A DNA stretch of 64,000 bases from CAYILR01 sp964364175 (GTDB lineage: Bacteria > Bdellovibrionota > UBA1018), in the NCBI GenBank assembly GCA_964364175.1, contig CAYILR010000002.1, positions 122,463-186,462 of the forward strand. Reading direction: 5' to 3'. Under the pieces are notes generated by a model. That model did not search any database. It saw only the letters and a program-made list of their open reading frames with translations, and was not told the DNA's origin. How positions within the stretch are numbered: position 1 is the first letter of the stretch; each line of letters begins with the position of its first letter. This document shows, piece after piece, positions 44,974 to 53,409 of this stretch. Made by a program: the position numbers and the translations under genes.

Positions 44974-45723
44974 CTAAGAACGTCTTGCGATCTTCACAAT
45001 GATTTTTTTTCCTACCTCGGCAAAAATTTGACGGGCTTGGATCTGATGTTGAGTTAAATACCTAAAAACTGACGATATTCTCTGAATTTGTTTTTTTCCA
45101 TCCTCTGTAGAAAATTCAGGATTTTTACCTAAATTCAGTGCAGAGCGGCCCGTTTCAGACCCCGTGGAGTACAAAACCGTCAACCGATAGCCGCGCTCGA
45201 AGTCCCAAGAAATCGAAGAAATTTTGACCCCGGATAGGCTCCCGATTTTATTCCACTCACTCAAAAGAGCAACACCCAGTCTGAGTTTTTCCGAGTCCTG
45301 CTCCATCCCCGAAAGCATCGGAAGATCTCCGATTTGTGATTGTAGCGTGCCAAAAACCTGCCCATTGGCATCCACATAGGCAAGCTGCCCATCTTTGTTT
45401 TGAAAAACCGCCCGCGGTTCACGAAAACGCACTGAAACTGCGAGTGTTTGAGGTGGTTTTTTTTCTAGATGCGCAGAACTAATCCAACGATTTTTTAAAA
45501 TTCTATTTTCTATTTTTTGCAGATCTATTCGAAAAATATTTTGTTCTCCCGTAGGAACTTGCGCCAACTCCCGAACCTGAGCTGCGTCCACTGGAGATTT
45601 TTCGGAAAATCCGTCCATCTCGACGATTTTGACCGTATAACTTGGATCTTGAAACGCCTGGACGATTCCCCAGACTACCGAAGACCAAACCAACACTGCG
45701 ACGATACTTAAAACTGCTCTCAA
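44974..45723 (-). CDS. ftsQ: Cell division protein FtsQ
   Basis: 249 residues: one N-terminal span, a POTRA domain with R-I-D-L-Q-K-I-E-N-R-I and K-N-R-W-I, then R-E-P-R-A-V-F and a V-D-x-N-G-Q-V-F segment. Matches the FtsQ/DivIB family. TTG start with GGGAGG about eight bases upstream. It leads the ftsQAZ operon, with a divergent M16 protease gene 62 nt away. Confidence 0.9.
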   Translation of the reverse strand: MRAVLSIVAVLVWSSVVWGIVQAFQDPSYTVKIVEMDGFSEKSPVDAAQVRELAQVPTGEQNIFRIDLQKIENRILKNRWISSAHLEKKPPQTLAVSVRFREPRAVFQNKDGQLAYVDANGQVFGTLQSQIGDLPMLSGMEQDSEKLRLGVALLSEWNKIGSLSGVKISSISWDFERGYRLTVLYSTGSETGRSALNLGKNPEFSTEDGKKQIQRISSVFRYLTQHQIQARQIFAEVGKKIIVKIARRS

Positions 45724-45785
45724 AGCCTGCCCTCCCCAGAGTTACATCTAGAATATCATCGCCGATACAGATACGCTCCCTCTTA

Positions 45786-47204
45786 ATGAACACTCATCTG
45801 AGTCGATTTGCCATTTTGTTGACAGCTGTTTTCCTATGTTCATGCTCGAGCTCACAAAAAAAACAGGAGTCCCCTTCTGCAGTCTCCAAAAACACTGCCG
45901 AATCGATTGAAGCAGCAGATTCCCCCAACGCATGGCCGTGCTCCAAGCATCCATTCGTTGGAAAGTTTCAAGTGTGCAAATTTCAAATCGAAAACGGTTT
46001 GAAAGTTTTGATCGTAGAGGACCACAAAGCCCCGACGTTTGCCTATCAAACCTGGTTTGATGTGGGTTCCAGGGACGAAATACCTGGAAAAACAGGTCTC
46101 GCGCATCTTTTTGAACACATGATGTTCAAAGGAACTGCAAAACATCCTGAAGGTGAATTCGACAAAATCATGGAAGAGGCGGGTTCGGAGGGCACGAATG
46201 CTTTTACTAGCCAAGATTATACCGCTTATGTGCAAGAGCTGCCCAGCACTCAGCTCAATACAGTCATAGAACTAGAATCTGATCGAATCAGAAACCTGGT
46301 GGTCAATGAGCAGTCGTTTTCTACAGAACGGGAAGTCGTACAAAACGAGCGACGGTATCGACTCGAAAACGATCCTGCGGGACAGATGCATCAGGATTTT
46401 TTTGAAGGCGCGTTTACACTGCACCCATACCACTGGCCCGTCATTGGATATGAGCAAGATCTCACAAAAATGACTGCGCAGGATGCCCGTGAATTTTATC
46501 AAATTCACTACAGCCCAAATCGAGCTACCTTAGTCATTGTGGGTGATGTTTCGCCGACAGACATTCGTTCAAAAGTAGAGCGCTACTATGGTTCAATTGA
46601 GGCAGGCCCAGCTTGGAAGCGACAGCTACCCAAAGAACCTCCACGCAAGCAACCCTTCAGAAAAACTCTAAAACTCAATACGCAGGTCGAAAGATTGATG
46701 ATGGGCTACCACGTGCCTGAATTTTCACACTCAGACACTGCGGCACTGAATGTACTGCAGTTTGCGCTCGGAGACGGAAAAAGCAGTCGTCTGCATCGCG
46801 CTCTGGTCACAGCCGGAGTGGCTACTCGTGTCTACGCTTATATACAAGATTCCAGTGATCCCACTTTGTTTACGCTGGATGTGGCCATGCAGAAGGGGAA
46901 AAAAGCTTCTGTGGCAGAGACCGCGATACTCAACGAGATTGAAAAAATTCGCAAACTAGGCATTTCTGCAAAAGAATTGGAAAAATCAAAAAACCGATTT
47001 CAATCTTCGTTTTACCAAGGGCTTGACTCAAATTCTGAAAAAGCTCGCTACATCGGTGCTATGGAAACCGTTGCGGGCGGATATTTAGAAGGTCTGCGAT
47101 TCCTGGCTACCGTCCAAGCCACGACGCGGGAGGATGTTCAGCGCGTTGTCGAACGTTGGTTTAAACCCGAAAATCGCGTCATCGTCTTGGGGGTGCCCAA
47201 ATGA
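45786..47204 (+). CDS. M16 zinc protease, catalytic subunit (lipoprotein)
   Basis: About 472 residues. The N-terminus has a lipoprotein-like signal ending L-C-S-C. The inverted zinc motif H-L-F-E-H (HxxEH) lies in T-G-L-A-H-L-F-E-H-M-M-F-K-G, with the downstream Glu in E-R-E-V-V-Q-N-E-R-R. It is a pitrilysin-type peptidase, probably periplasmic and part of a heterodimer with the next gene, whose start overlaps its stop by 4 nt. ATG 45786 replaces the longer shadow start at 45642, which overlaps ftsQ. Confidence 0.9.
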   Translation: MNTHLSRFAILLTAVFLCSCSSSQKKQESPSAVSKNTAESIEAADSPNAWPCSKHPFVGKFQVCKFQIENGLKVLIVEDHKAPTFAYQTWFDVGSRDEIPGKTGLAHLFEHMMFKGTAKHPEGEFDKIMEEAGSEGTNAFTSQDYTAYVQELPSTQLNTVIELESDRIRNLVVNEQSFSTEREVVQNERRYRLENDPAGQMHQDFFEGAFTLHPYHWPVIGYEQDLTKMTAQDAREFYQIHYSPNRATLVIVGDVSPTDIRSKVERYYGSIEAGPAWKRQLPKEPPRKQPFRKTLKLNTQVERLMMGYHVPEFSHSDTAALNVLQFALGDGKSSRLHRALVTAGVATRVYAYIQDSSDPTLFTLDVAMQKGKKASVAETAILNEIEKIRKLGISAKELEKSKNRFQSSFYQGLDSNSEKARYIGAMETVAGGYLEGLRFLATVQATTREDVQRVVERWFKPENRVIVLGVPK

Positions 47205-48532
47205 TTCAACTGATTTTGTTTCTTTCATTTTTTTCGTTCTCTGCAAACGCCGCAATCATATCTTTCGAACAAGATTCATCTCTTCCAGTTGTATATTTAA
47301 ATGTCGTTTTTAAAACCGGAGCGATCCACGATCCAAAAGGACTAGAGGGTCTTTCCCAACTGACCACAGAAATGCTGCTAAGAGGGACTCTTCAACAAAG
47401 CAAAGAGTCGATGGACACCGCCCTGGACTTTATGGGTGCAGATCTCTCGGTTGAGACAAGAAGCGAAGCGGCGATTCTCCGTGGAGTTTTCTTGTCTGCT
47501 CAACTTGATTCATTTTTAAAACTTTTTCAGGAAATTCTCATCCAACCGGCATTCAAAGATGCTGAACTCACAAAACTCAAATCAGAACTATCTTCAAAGA
47601 TCCTGGAAGAGCAAAGCCACGATTCAATATTGGCCGGAAAATTTTTTAATTCTTTTTTATTTGAAGGACATCCTTACGGAAATCCACCCCACGGCACCTT
47701 GAAAAGTATTTCAAAAATCACCATTCAGGATATCAAGAACCATTATAAAAAATATTTTCGAGCTCAGCGCATGTTGATTTTGGGTGCTGGGGATGCGACT
47801 GAAGCTAAACTTTCTACTTGGCTCAAATCCTTTGAGGGAAATCTGAGCGGAGGCGAGCCTGTTTCTTCGTTATCTAGTCCTCCGCTGCCACAAAAGAATC
47901 GACTCCTTTTCGTGGACAAACCCGATCGCACTCAAACCCAGGTCTTTTTGGGTCAAGTGGGAGTCCGTATGGATGATCCGTCGTTCTTCCCACTTCATCT
48001 AGGGAATTTCTCCTTCGGAGGAGGAAATTTTTCTGCCCGCATGATGCATGAAATTCGCGTCAAGCGCGGTTGGAGTTATGGTGCAAACAGCATATTTAGG
48101 TTCGGCACGCGCCCCCGCTCCTGGCACATGTATTACTTCCCAGCATCCAAAGATACGGTAGCCGCTCTCGCGTTGGGGCTAGAAATGCTGAGCGAACTGC
48201 GAGGAAAGGGCATTACTTCTGACGAATTTGAATTCTCCAAAAAGAGCATCATCAATTCCGCTGCGTTCATGTACGACACACCCCAGAAGCGAGTCGAGAA
48301 TCTAATCCTCGAAAAAATATTGAATCTTCCGGATGGGTATATGAAATCCTATGCGAAGCACTTGGAGCTGGTCACATTGGAGCAGGTGAATGCGGCTTTG
48401 CGAAGTTTTCTCGCTCCCGACAAAGTGAGCATCTTGGTTTTGGGCACGGCGAAGGACCTCAAAGAGCAGGTCGTGCAGGCGTCGGGTGTTTTACCAGCTG
48501 ATGTTCAGGTGAAGAGCTTTTCCGAAGAGTAA
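47201..48532 (+). CDS. M16 protease, non-catalytic partner subunit
   Basis: 443 residues with a signal peptide. The position of HxxEH reads L-S-Q-L-T-T-E-M, so the zinc site is absent. The family's substrate-binding motif R-x-x-x-R/Y is seen as K-R-G-W-S-Y-G. With the upstream gene it should form an alpha/beta pair like other bacterial M16B enzymes. Start overlaps the catalytic-subunit stop. Confidence 0.88.
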   Translation: MIQLILFLSFFSFSANAAIISFEQDSSLPVVYLNVVFKTGAIHDPKGLEGLSQLTTEMLLRGTLQQSKESMDTALDFMGADLSVETRSEAAILRGVFLSAQLDSFLKLFQEILIQPAFKDAELTKLKSELSSKILEEQSHDSILAGKFFNSFLFEGHPYGNPPHGTLKSISKITIQDIKNHYKKYFRAQRMLILGAGDATEAKLSTWLKSFEGNLSGGEPVSSLSSPPLPQKNRLLFVDKPDRTQTQVFLGQVGVRMDDPSFFPLHLGNFSFGGGNFSARMMHEIRVKRGWSYGANSIFRFGTRPRSWHMYYFPASKDTVAALALGLEMLSELRGKGITSDEFEFSKKSIINSAAFMYDTPQKRVENLILEKILNLPDGYMKSYAKHLELVTLEQVNAALRSFLAPDKVSILVLGTAKDLKEQVVQASGVLPADVQVKSFSEE

Positions 48533-48550
48533 TGCAACTGCAATTTTAGC

Positions 48551-48685
48551 GGCACCTGAGGGGGATTTTCATAGGATGCCGCGGGGGCACGACTTCCTTG
48601 TCTCGCATTCGCCCTCCTACGGAGGGACGCATCCGCTCGAATGGAACCCCCGGTTCATCCTATGAAAATCCCCTAATCAGGTGCC
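48551..48685. repeat. Giant imperfect palindrome 3 (before murC)
   Basis: Arms 48551-48578 and 48656-48685 match except for two inserted bases. Inside are CATTCG/CGAATG and CCCTCC-TAC-GGAGGG (the latter near 48611). Its rod-like design matches the palindromes at 34109 and 34256, though the sequences differ. Confidence 0.85.
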
Positions 48686-48728
48686 AAAAAAGGGAGTGCT
48701 GATTTCTTTACTGCAAAAATTTTCTGGT

Positions 48729-48862
48729 GGTTGGGAAAGGGCCGCAGCAAGTGCGAGATCGGGGATTCTTCGCGCCATGGATGGCGCCAGCCCGAAGGGC
48801 GCGAACAAACGCAGGATGCGTGTTCCCCGATATCCGCAGCTTGCGGAGGCGTCTTCCCAACC
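48729..48862. repeat. Giant imperfect palindrome 4 with mini-hairpin array (before murC)
   Basis: Outer arms GGTTGGGAA (48729-48737) and its inverse (48854-48862); inner arms ATCGGGGA (48758-48765) and its inverse (48824-48831). Enclosed or adjacent are GCGCCA-TGGA-TGGCGC (48772-48787), GCCC-GAA-GGGC (48790-48800), ACGCA-GGA-TGCGT (48809-48821) and CCGCA-GCT-TGCGG (48834-48846). Confidence 0.85.
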
Positions 48863-48913
48863 TAGCAACGTTATTTGCTGGATCTTGATAGATTTTGTTC
48901 GTAAAACCAAGCC

Positions 48914-50302
48914 GTGCTGAAACCTAAGAAAGAATACCCACTTCACTTCGTCGGTATCGGTGGAATTGGGATGAGTGGGATTGCGGAGGTTCTCCACAAT
49001 CAGGGTTATCCGGTCAGCGGATCGGACCTGGCTGAGTCGGATACTACTCGCCGATTGGCGCAACTGGGGATTCGCATTTCCATTGGTCACCGTGCGGAGA
49101 ATCTTCAACATGCCAAGGCTGTGGTGATTTCCTCGGCGGTTCGGCCCGAAAATCCTGAGGTGATTGAGGCTCGTCATCGCAGAGTTCCTGTGATTCCTCG
49201 TGCAGAAATGCTCGCTGAAATCATGCGTGGCAAGCAAGCGATTGCTGTGGCGGGATCGCATGGCAAAACAACCACGACCTCCATGATTGCAACTGTTCTG
49301 ACTCACGCTGGTCTTGATCCGACTCTCGTGATCGGTGGTAAAGTCGATTCGCTCGGTGGAAATGCCAAACTGGGTCAGGGGCAATTCGTGGTCGCCGAGG
49401 CGGACGAAAGCGATGGTTCGTTCCTTCAGCTGCCTACGGTTTGGGGCGTGGTGACGAATATTGATAATGATCATTTGGATTACTACGAATCTCTCCAGGC
49501 AATTGAATCTGCGTTTTCACTCTTTGTTTGTCAGCTTCCGTTTTATGGAGCTGCAGCAGTTTGCCTGGACGATCCTGGCGTGCAACGCTGCTTGAGTCGA
49601 TTTACAAAGCCAGTTTTGACTTATGGAATTTCCACTGACGCTGATTTTCGCGCTAAAAACATCACCGCACTCGAAATGGGGTCACGATTTGAAGTCATGG
49701 AGCGAGGGCAATCTCTTGGAAAATTCGAAATCCAAGTCCCCGGTCAGCACAATATTTTAAATGCGCTGGCTGCCATTGCTATTGCACGCGAGCTCGGAGT
49801 TTCTGTTGAGGAAATTCGAACGGGTATCCACGCCTTCGCGGGAGTCAAACGTCGATTCGAAATTTGTTGGAAAAACACGGCTCGCAAACAAGTCATCGTG
49901 GACGACTACGGCCACCACCCCACCGAAATCGCAAGCACACTTTCTGCTGCAAAATCATTTTGGAAGGGGCGCATCCGGGTCGTTTTTCAACCCCACCGCT
50001 ATACTCGTACCCTGCACTGCCACGATGGATTTCTGTCTGCCTTCCATCACGCTGATGAGATCATTTTGACAGAAATCTATGCAGCTGGAGAAGAGCCCAT
50101 CGAAGGGGTTTCTGGCGAACAGCTTTGCAAAGATATTTCCAACGTTCTCAGCGACAATCAAAAAATCCGGTTTGCAAAAAATCTCGACGTCGCAAAAAAA
50201 TACATCCTGGACGATTTCAAGGACGGAGACCTCGTGATTTGCATGGGAGCTGGGACGATCACGCGCCTTCCGTCGCAACTGGTCAGTCATCATGAAAAAT
50301 GA
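48914..50302 (+). CDS. murC: UDP-N-acetylmuramate-L-alanine ligase
   Basis: 462 residues. N-terminal G-I-G-G-I-G-M-S-G, ATP loop G-S-H-G-K-T-T at 114-120, and V-D-D-Y-G-H-H-P-T-E and Q-P-H-R-Y-T-R in the C-terminal half. It adds L-Ala to UDP-MurNAc. GTG start. It is on the plus strand, opposite to the other dcw genes around it. Confidence 0.97.
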   Translation: MLKPKKEYPLHFVGIGGIGMSGIAEVLHNQGYPVSGSDLAESDTTRRLAQLGIRISIGHRAENLQHAKAVVISSAVRPENPEVIEARHRRVPVIPRAEMLAEIMRGKQAIAVAGSHGKTTTTSMIATVLTHAGLDPTLVIGGKVDSLGGNAKLGQGQFVVAEADESDGSFLQLPTVWGVVTNIDNDHLDYYESLQAIESAFSLFVCQLPFYGAAAVCLDDPGVQRCLSRFTKPVLTYGISTDADFRAKNITALEMGSRFEVMERGQSLGKFEIQVPGQHNILNALAAIAIARELGVSVEEIRTGIHAFAGVKRRFEICWKNTARKQVIVDDYGHHPTEIASTLSAAKSFWKGRIRVVFQPHRYTRTLHCHDGFLSAFHHADEIILTEIYAAGEEPIEGVSGEQLCKDISNVLSDNQKIRFAKNLDVAKKYILDDFKDGDLVICMGAGTITRLPSQLVSHHEK

Positions 50303-51164
50303 ACCGCTCAGCAAGCACACTTACTACCGCATTGGCGGCCCAGCTGATCAGCTTGAAATTCCCACATCCATCCAGGATCTAAAATCGATTGCTGAGGAAA
50401 TTCAAAAAACAAAATCCCCTTTTTTCATTCTAGGACTCGGTTCCAATATTCTTGCCTCAGACGTGGGGTTTCGCGGAACTATAATCAAATCTACTCGCAT
50501 TGATTTGGGAATTGAGCTCATCAATCCTCAACACATTCGAGTGGGAGCCAGTGTCGCAAACTCCACTTTGCTCAGAAAAGCTGCGCAAGAAGGTTGGGCT
50601 GGGCTGGAATTCCTCACTGGGATTCCTGGTTCTATCGGTGGCGCTGTCGCTATGAATGCAGGCACCCACCTGGGTGAGGTCAAAGATCGAATCGTTCAGG
50701 TGGATTACTTCAGCCTATCTCAAGGCAAAGTCATTTCCACCGCTGGGAATGACTTGAAATTTGAATATCGAAAAAATCTTTTTCTTCCCTCCGATGCAAT
50801 TGTGACCTCTACGCTTTGGCGAATCACCCCAGACAATCCCGCAGACGTAAAAGCAAGAATCGACGAACTTTTACAAAGACGCAAACAAACCCAACCCATT
50901 GATTACCCCTCGTGTGGCAGTGTTTTCAAAAATCCCAAGGCACACGGCATGCACGCCTGGCAAGTCATCGACAAGTTGGGCTTGCGTGGGCATCAGATCG
51001 GAAAAGCGCAGTTCTCTGAAAAACATCCCAACTTCATTATTAATCTGGGTGAAGCAAAAGCAGCGGACGTCTATGGTTTGATTCAATTAGCAAAACAACG
51101 CGCTCAACAAGAACTCAACGTCCCTCTCGAAGAGGAAGTGAAATACCTGGGGCTACAGCATTGA
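50292..51164 (+). CDS. murB: UDP-N-acetylenolpyruvoylglucosamine reductase
   Basis: 290 residues. FAD-binding L-G-L-G-S-N-I-L, G-L-E-F-L-T-G-I-P-G-S-I-G-G-A-V and C-G-S-V-F-K-N-P are typical of type II MurB. It reduces UDP-GlcNAc-enolpyruvate. Starts 11 nt before the murC end; its 3' end overlaps murG (convergent) by 12 nt. Confidence 0.95.
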   Translation: MKNEPLSKHTYYRIGGPADQLEIPTSIQDLKSIAEEIQKTKSPFFILGLGSNILASDVGFRGTIIKSTRIDLGIELINPQHIRVGASVANSTLLRKAAQEGWAGLEFLTGIPGSIGGAVAMNAGTHLGEVKDRIVQVDYFSLSQGKVISTAGNDLKFEYRKNLFLPSDAIVTSTLWRITPDNPADVKARIDELLQRRKQTQPIDYPSCGSVFKNPKAHGMHAWQVIDKLGLRGHQIGKAQFSEKHPNFIINLGEAKAADVYGLIQLAKQRAQQELNVPLEEEVKYLGLQH

Positions 51165-52211
51165 AGCTAAAAGCCCCGCCGAGTTCTCTCGATGAAATTT
51201 CAAGGCATTTTTCTCGATCAAATCGATGCCTGCTGGGTTTTCTACCGCACTTCGAATCAAATCAGCCAGCTCACGCCCCGTAGCCTTCCCCTGAATCAAA
51301 ATCCGCGCTGCACCTGCGTCCGTAAAAATCCGGGCGTTTTTCTCCTGATGATTGTCGCTAGCAAATGGATACGGCACTAAAACTGCAGCACGCCCTACTG
51401 CTGCGATCTCGGCTAAAGTAGACGAGCCCGCTCGACACACCAGCAAAGAGGCCTGCGCATAGCAAGCGGGCATGTCGTCGATGAATTTCTCCACTCGCGA
51501 ATCAGACCAACCCGCATCACGGTGCCCGTTCATCACTCGGTCGAAATCTTTTTCACCGGTCTGATGAATCCATCTGACTCGCCCGCGCAAATCTGCCAAA
51601 ATCGGCAAACTGTCTAAAACCAATGTATTAATTCCAGCTGCACCTTGGCTTCCACCGAATACAAAAACAACAAAAGGCTGCCGTGCGGCCGAAGGCAAGC
51701 GAACAATGCTCTCTCTCACAGGATTTCCCGTCACCACCACCGACCTGCCAGGAAACTGCTTCTCCATTCCGGGGAATGCCACAAATATCTGGTGCACCAC
51801 TTGACCCAAAATCCGATTCGAAAATCCAGTCACCGCGTTCTGTTCCAAAATCGCGGTTCGAGCTCCCCAAAGCCAACCCAACATGCGCGCTAGCAACACA
51901 ACGGGCCCCGAAGCATATCCACCGACGCCCAGTACACAGTCCGGCCTGAATCTCAGTAAAATCCAACTGCCCTTCAAGAATGCCAGTGGCAGCCGAACCA
52001 AGGTCCTCAGGCGCCCAACCCAGCTCTGCCCCTTGAGCGCTCCTAGCCGGAGCAGCAGCAACGGAAAACCAGCCTTGGGCACCAAGCGCTCTTCCAGCCC
52101 CCCCTGAGCACCCACAAACAGGACCGGGCCGCCCCTGCTCCGAATCCAAGTTTGAGCCACTGCAATGCCGGCAAAAACATGCCCGCCCGTCCCGCCTCCG
52201 GCAATCAGCAG
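51153..52211 (-). CDS. murG: UDP-GlcNAc:lipid II precursor GlcNAc transferase with non-standard start
   Basis: The first ATG/GTG/TTG in frame is at 52160, but the conserved start of the enzyme lies before it: reading upstream gives A-G-G-G-T-G-G-H-V-F-A-G-I-A, the essential MurG loop. The frame before this motif contains only CTG (52211, 52208) or ATT (52235, inside ftsW) as possible starts. I set it at CTG 52211, 4 nt after the ftsW stop. Downstream are F-G-G-S-Q-G-A, C-R-A-G-S-S-T-L-A-E and P-Y-P-F-A-S-D-N-H-Q, all usual. It makes lipid II at the inner membrane. Confidence 0.9.
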   Translation of the reverse strand: MLIAGGGTGGHVFAGIAVAQTWIRSRGGPVLFVGAQGGLEERLVPKAGFPLLLLRLGALKGQSWVGRLRTLVRLPLAFLKGSWILLRFRPDCVLGVGGYASGPVVLLARMLGWLWGARTAILEQNAVTGFSNRILGQVVHQIFVAFPGMEKQFPGRSVVVTGNPVRESIVRLPSAARQPFVVFVFGGSQGAAGINTLVLDSLPILADLRGRVRWIHQTGEKDFDRVMNGHRDAGWSDSRVEKFIDDMPACYAQASLLVCRAGSSTLAEIAAVGRAAVLVPYPFASDNHQEKNARIFTDAGAARILIQGKATGRELADLIRSAVENPAGIDLIEKNALKFHRENSAGLLASML

Positions 52212-52215
52212 TTTT

Positions 52216-53409
52216 TTATTTTCGTTTTTTTGAATAAGTGCCCCGAGAAATCGAAAGTAAAATCCCTACTGCGAAAAGATCCACCACCAGTGCCGAACCG
52301 CCGTAGCTGATGAACGGCAAGGTCAGGCCCTTGGTCGGCAGCAAACCCAACGCTACGGCCATATTCACCAGCCCCTGAACTCCCAGCGCCAACGTAATCC
52401 CTGATCCCAAAAGCATCCCAAAGCGATCCGAGCGGTCCACATAGCATTTCCAGGAAATTTTCAATCCGCGATAGATAAAATAACAAATTGCCGCGACAAC
52501 TGCCGTGATCCCCACCCAGCCCAGCTCTTCGCCAATCACAGCAAAAATAAAATCATTGTGCGCCTCGGGCAGATAGAACAATTTTTCCTTGCCGTTCCCC
52601 AGTCCCACACCAAAAAGACTGCCGTGGTAAAATCCCAGCAAAGACTGCAAAATCTGGAACCCCTTGCCTCCCGGATCATCCCAAGGACTCAGAAATGTCA
52701 TCAGCCTCGCACGCCGGTAAGCCGTCCCCAGAATCAGCCACGCACCCACTGCACCGACCGCCATCAAAGTCAGGCCAAGCTGCTTTTGAGACACACCCGC
52801 CAGGTACAACATCATCAAAATCACCAGACAGATCATGGCCGTCGTCCCAAAATCAGGCTGCGCCAGCAACAGCAACATAGCCGGCAATGACATCAAAAGT
52901 GGACCCAGTATCCCCACTCGATAGAGATGCAACCGATCACTCTTCAGATCCAATTGCCGAGCGACAAAAATCAAAACTGCAAACTTGGCAAATTCACCCG
53001 GCTGAAAATTAAAGAATCCGAGCCTGAGCCAACGCTGAGCTCCACCGACTCGTGCTCCCACTCCAGGCACCAGCACCAGCGCCAAGAGCAGCAAAGCCAA
53101 CCCGAGTACCCAGTATCCCCACTGGGACCATTTTCGGTAATCCAAACGCGCCGTAGCCCACATTGCGCCAAAACCCAGTACCGCAAAAATCATCTGCTTT
53201 TTGATCAGACCGAGACCATCGCCCATTCGCTCTTGTGCGAAAATAAACGAGGCGCTGTAGAGCATCACCAAGCCAAAAACCACCAGGGCTAGGACTGTAA
53301 AAAAGAGAACCCAGTCGATTCCACCGTGGGATTCGATGCGAGAACCTCGCCGTGAGCCAATCCTAGAGTTGATTGACCAGTTTTTTAAAATAGTCGCCGC
53401 GCTCTTCAT
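52216..53409 (-). CDS. ftsW: FtsW, peptidoglycan polymerase of division
   Basis: About 397 residues of the SEDS family with ten spans. Marks: A-T-A-R-L-D-Y-R near the third span, a large periplasmic loop region with E-A-H-N-D-F-I-F-A-V-I-G-E-E, and P-F-I-S-Y-G-G-S-A-L near the C-terminus. The start is unsure: ATG 53409 overlaps murD by 47 nt and there is no closer standard start; the frame is open to 53505. Upstream of murG. Confidence 0.93.
   Translation of the reverse strand: MKSAATILKNWSINSRIGSRRGSRIESHGGIDWVLFFTVLALVVFGLVMLYSASFIFAQERMGDGLGLIKKQMIFAVLGFGAMWATARLDYRKWSQWGYWVLGLALLLLALVLVPGVGARVGGAQRWLRLGFFNFQPGEFAKFAVLIFVARQLDLKSDRLHLYRVGILGPLLMSLPAMLLLLAQPDFGTTAMICLVILMMLYLAGVSQKQLGLTLMAVGAVGAWLILGTAYRRARLMTFLSPWDDPGGKGFQILQSLLGFYHGSLFGVGLGNGKEKLFYLPEAHNDFIFAVIGEELGWVGITAVVAAICYFIYRGLKISWKCYVDRSDRFGMLLGSGITLALGVQGLVNMAVALGLLPTKGLTLPFISYGGSALVVDLFAVGILLSISRGTYSKKRK

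Larger units (their letters stand above)
48533..48913. other. Intergenic gap with two giant palindromes, no gene seen
   Basis: These 381 bases lie between the M16 pair and murC. I see no supported reading frame. They hold the two large palindromes listed separately (48551-48685 and 48729-48862). A murC promoter probably lies between 48863 and 48913, where TTGCTGGATCTTGATAGATT gives only weak matches. Confidence 0.7.

Noticed and set aside
48551..48700. Ordinary rho-independent terminator after the M16 genes
   Set aside because: Arms are 28-30 nt with a 77-nt interior and an A-run, not a T-run, follows on the plus strand.
52216..52240. Programmed -1 frameshift from ftsW into murG at an A7 run
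   Set aside because: murG is in the +1 frame relative to ftsW, so a -1 slip would not reach it.
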